Part shown: one piece after another, positions 49,023-50,109 of the stretch
Position numbering within the stretch: position 1 is the stretch's first letter
How the letters are laid out: the number at the start of each line of letters is the position of its first letter
NCBI RefSeq assembly: GCF_002198675.1
Contig: NZ_MWLL01000152.1
Location: 1-50,109 of the forward strand
Direction: 5' to 3'
Source of the DNA: Kineosporia sp. R_H_3
GTDB taxonomy: Bacteria; Actinomycetota; Actinomycetes; Actinomycetales; Kineosporiaceae
Length of the DNA: 50,109 nucleotides
Position numbers and translations under genes: made by a program
The notes under the pieces: generated by a model
The model's database searches: none
What the model was told of the DNA's origin: nothing
Seen by the model: only the letters and a program-made list of their open reading frames with translations

Positions 49023-50109
49023 CTAGAAGAACACCGACCGGCGCTGCACGAGCAGCGAGTACAGCGTCTGCTGGATCGTCTGCCGGATCTGGTCGGTGAG
49101 GTCGAAGACGAGCATCGGGTCCTCGGCGGCACCGATCCCGAGCTCGTCGGTGGGCACCGGGGCGCCGAACTCGATGAGCCACTTGCTCGGCAGCGGGACG
49201 GCGCCGAGCACGCCGAGCAGCGGGAACGTCGGCGTCACCGGGAAGTACGGCAGCCCGAGCAGCCGGGCGACGGTCGGGAGGTTGCCGAGGATCGGGTAGG
49301 TCTCCTCGGCGCCGACGATCGCGCACGGCACGATCGGGGTCCGGGTGCGCAGCGCAGCCGACACGAAGCCGCCGCGGCCGAAGCGCTGGAGCTTGTAGCG
49401 CTCGCTGAACGGCTTGCCGACGCCCTTGAAGCCCTCGGGCCACACCCCGACGACCTCGCCGGCGGAGAGCAGCCGCTCGGCGTCCGAGTTCGCCGCGAGC
49501 GTCGCACCGCCCTTGCGGGCGAGCTCGCCGACGAACGGGGTCTGGAACACGAGGTCCGCGCCGAGCATGCGGAGGAACCGGTGCTGCGGGTGGACGTCGT
49601 GGACGGCGACCTGGGTCATCAACGAGTCGAGCGCGACCGCCCCGGAGTGGTTCGCGACGACGAGCGCGCCGCCGGACTCCGGGATGTTCTCGATGCCCCG
49701 CACCTCGACCCGGAACCACCGCTTGTAGAGCGGGCGCACGACGGCGAGCAGCACCGTCTCGGTGAGCTCGCGGTCGAAGCCGAACTCGTCGACCTCGTAG
49801 TCGCCGGTCAGCCTGCGGCGCAGGAAGGCCAGGGCCGCCGCGATCCTGTCCTCGACCTCCGCGGCGCGCGACGAGCCGGCGAGCGCGTCGGCGATCGCCT
49901 CGCCCGCGGCGGTCGCGGCGGCGGTGACGGCGGCGAGGCGGTCCGGTTCACCGACGACACGCACCCGGGGGGTGCGGCGGACGGCGGGGGGCTGGTCGGA
50001 CGACGCAGCAGGGTCCCCGGCGGGTCGCACGGTCGGCCGGGGCGCGGCCTTCTTCGCGGCGGCCTTCTTGGCGACGGCGGCCCGGCCGGGCCGGACTGTC
50101 CGGACGGGT
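49023..50109 (-). CDS. PlsC-type lysophospholipid acyltransferase (5' end off window)
   Basis: The acyltransferase motifs 'ALVVANHSGAVALDSLMTQV' (NHx4D) and 'GEVVGVWPEGFKGVGKPFSE' (PEG) are intact, with 'RTRTPIVPCAIVGAEETYPI' downstream. About 361 residues are visible. The frame runs without a stop through the right edge and reads a Lys/Ala-rich 'AVAKKAAAKKAAPRPTVRPA' upstream of the in-frame GTG at 50030. That is typical of actinobacterial N-terminal linkers, so the true start probably lies beyond the window. It likely acylates lysophosphatidate or a related glycerolipid at the membrane. Confidence 0.88.
   Translation of the reverse strand, partial: PVRTVRPGRAAVAKKAAAKKAAPRPTVRPAGDPAASSDQPPAVRRTPRVRVVGEPDRLAAVTAAATAAGEAIADALAGSSRAAEVEDRIAAALAFLRRRLTGDYEVDEFGFDRELTETVLLAVVRPLYKRWFRVEVRGIENIPESGGALVVANHSGAVALDSLMTQVAVHDVHPQHRFLRMLGADLVFQTPFVGELARKGGATLAANSDAERLLSAGEVVGVWPEGFKGVGKPFSERYKLQRFGRGGFVSAALRTRTPIVPCAIVGAEETYPILGNLPTVARLLGLPYFPVTPTFPLLGVLGAVPLPSKWLIEFGAPVPTDELGIGAAEDPMLVFDLTDQIRQTIQQTLYSLLVQRRSVFF

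Overview
The window is one stretch of a very high G+C (by eye well above 70%) actinobacterial chromosome. The evidence is the GTG-rich starts, heavy G/C third positions, a Rex-led heme operon, a CobA-HemD fusion protein and menaquinone (not ubiquinone) genes. I cannot name the genus from sequence reading alone. A Micrococcales- or Kineosporiales-like actinomycete fits. Both window edges cut through genes, one on each side and both on the minus strand.

Layout. 1-1358: two DUF3592-like membrane proteins, the second ending in a Pro-Gln-Tyr repeat tail. 1530-11586: first half of the menaquinone locus (menF, menD, menC, menB), interrupted by a very large secreted OmpA-type protein. 11587-28275: a long accessory block of small membrane proteins, an EcsC-like gene with a TTA codon, a nucleoside phosphorylase-like gene, an AadA-like nucleotidyltransferase, three tandem seven-bladed FG-GAP propeller proteins, a GNAT, a DUF1304 protein, two PLDc_N-type proteins, a Tat-exported purple-acid-phosphatase-like enzyme and an unrecognised 439-residue protein. 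28343-30552: menE-menA. 30517-33479: DUF4229 protein, GGDEF/EAL protein and a third PLDc_N-type protein. 33529-39653: minus-strand cytochrome c maturation genes (ccsB, resB, ccdA, resA), a phosphoglycerate-mutase-like gene and hemL. 39722-40768: an XRE regulator and a gap full of palindromic repeats. 40769-47053: the operon rex-hemA-hemC-hemD-hemB-marR. 47222 to the end: a glutaredoxin-like gene, a SerB-type HAD phosphatase, a VOC protein and a PlsC-type acyltransferase.

How it fits together. The backbone is a respiratory-cofactor region: menaquinone, heme, and the heme/thiol machinery for c-type cytochromes. Redox control is visible directly. A Rex-type operator lies inside the spacer of a well-formed promoter upstream of rex, so NADH/NAD+ state should set heme synthesis. 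Within the heme and cytochrome operons most neighbours overlap by 4 bases (ATGA or GTGA), which suggests translational coupling.

Most notable observations: a 68-bp element with perfect 17-bp inverted repeats (REPIN-like) sitting in frame inside menD, with four related units between hemB-marR and hemL; a recurrent -10-like hexamer 6-8 bases before the start codon of at least 16 genes, implying widespread leaderless transcripts; three 11-bp-phased GTTGACC repeats at the menD stop; and the tandem FG-GAP cluster with a shared C-terminal signature and related leaders. I found no CRISPR array, tRNA, rRNA, transposase or integrase in the window.
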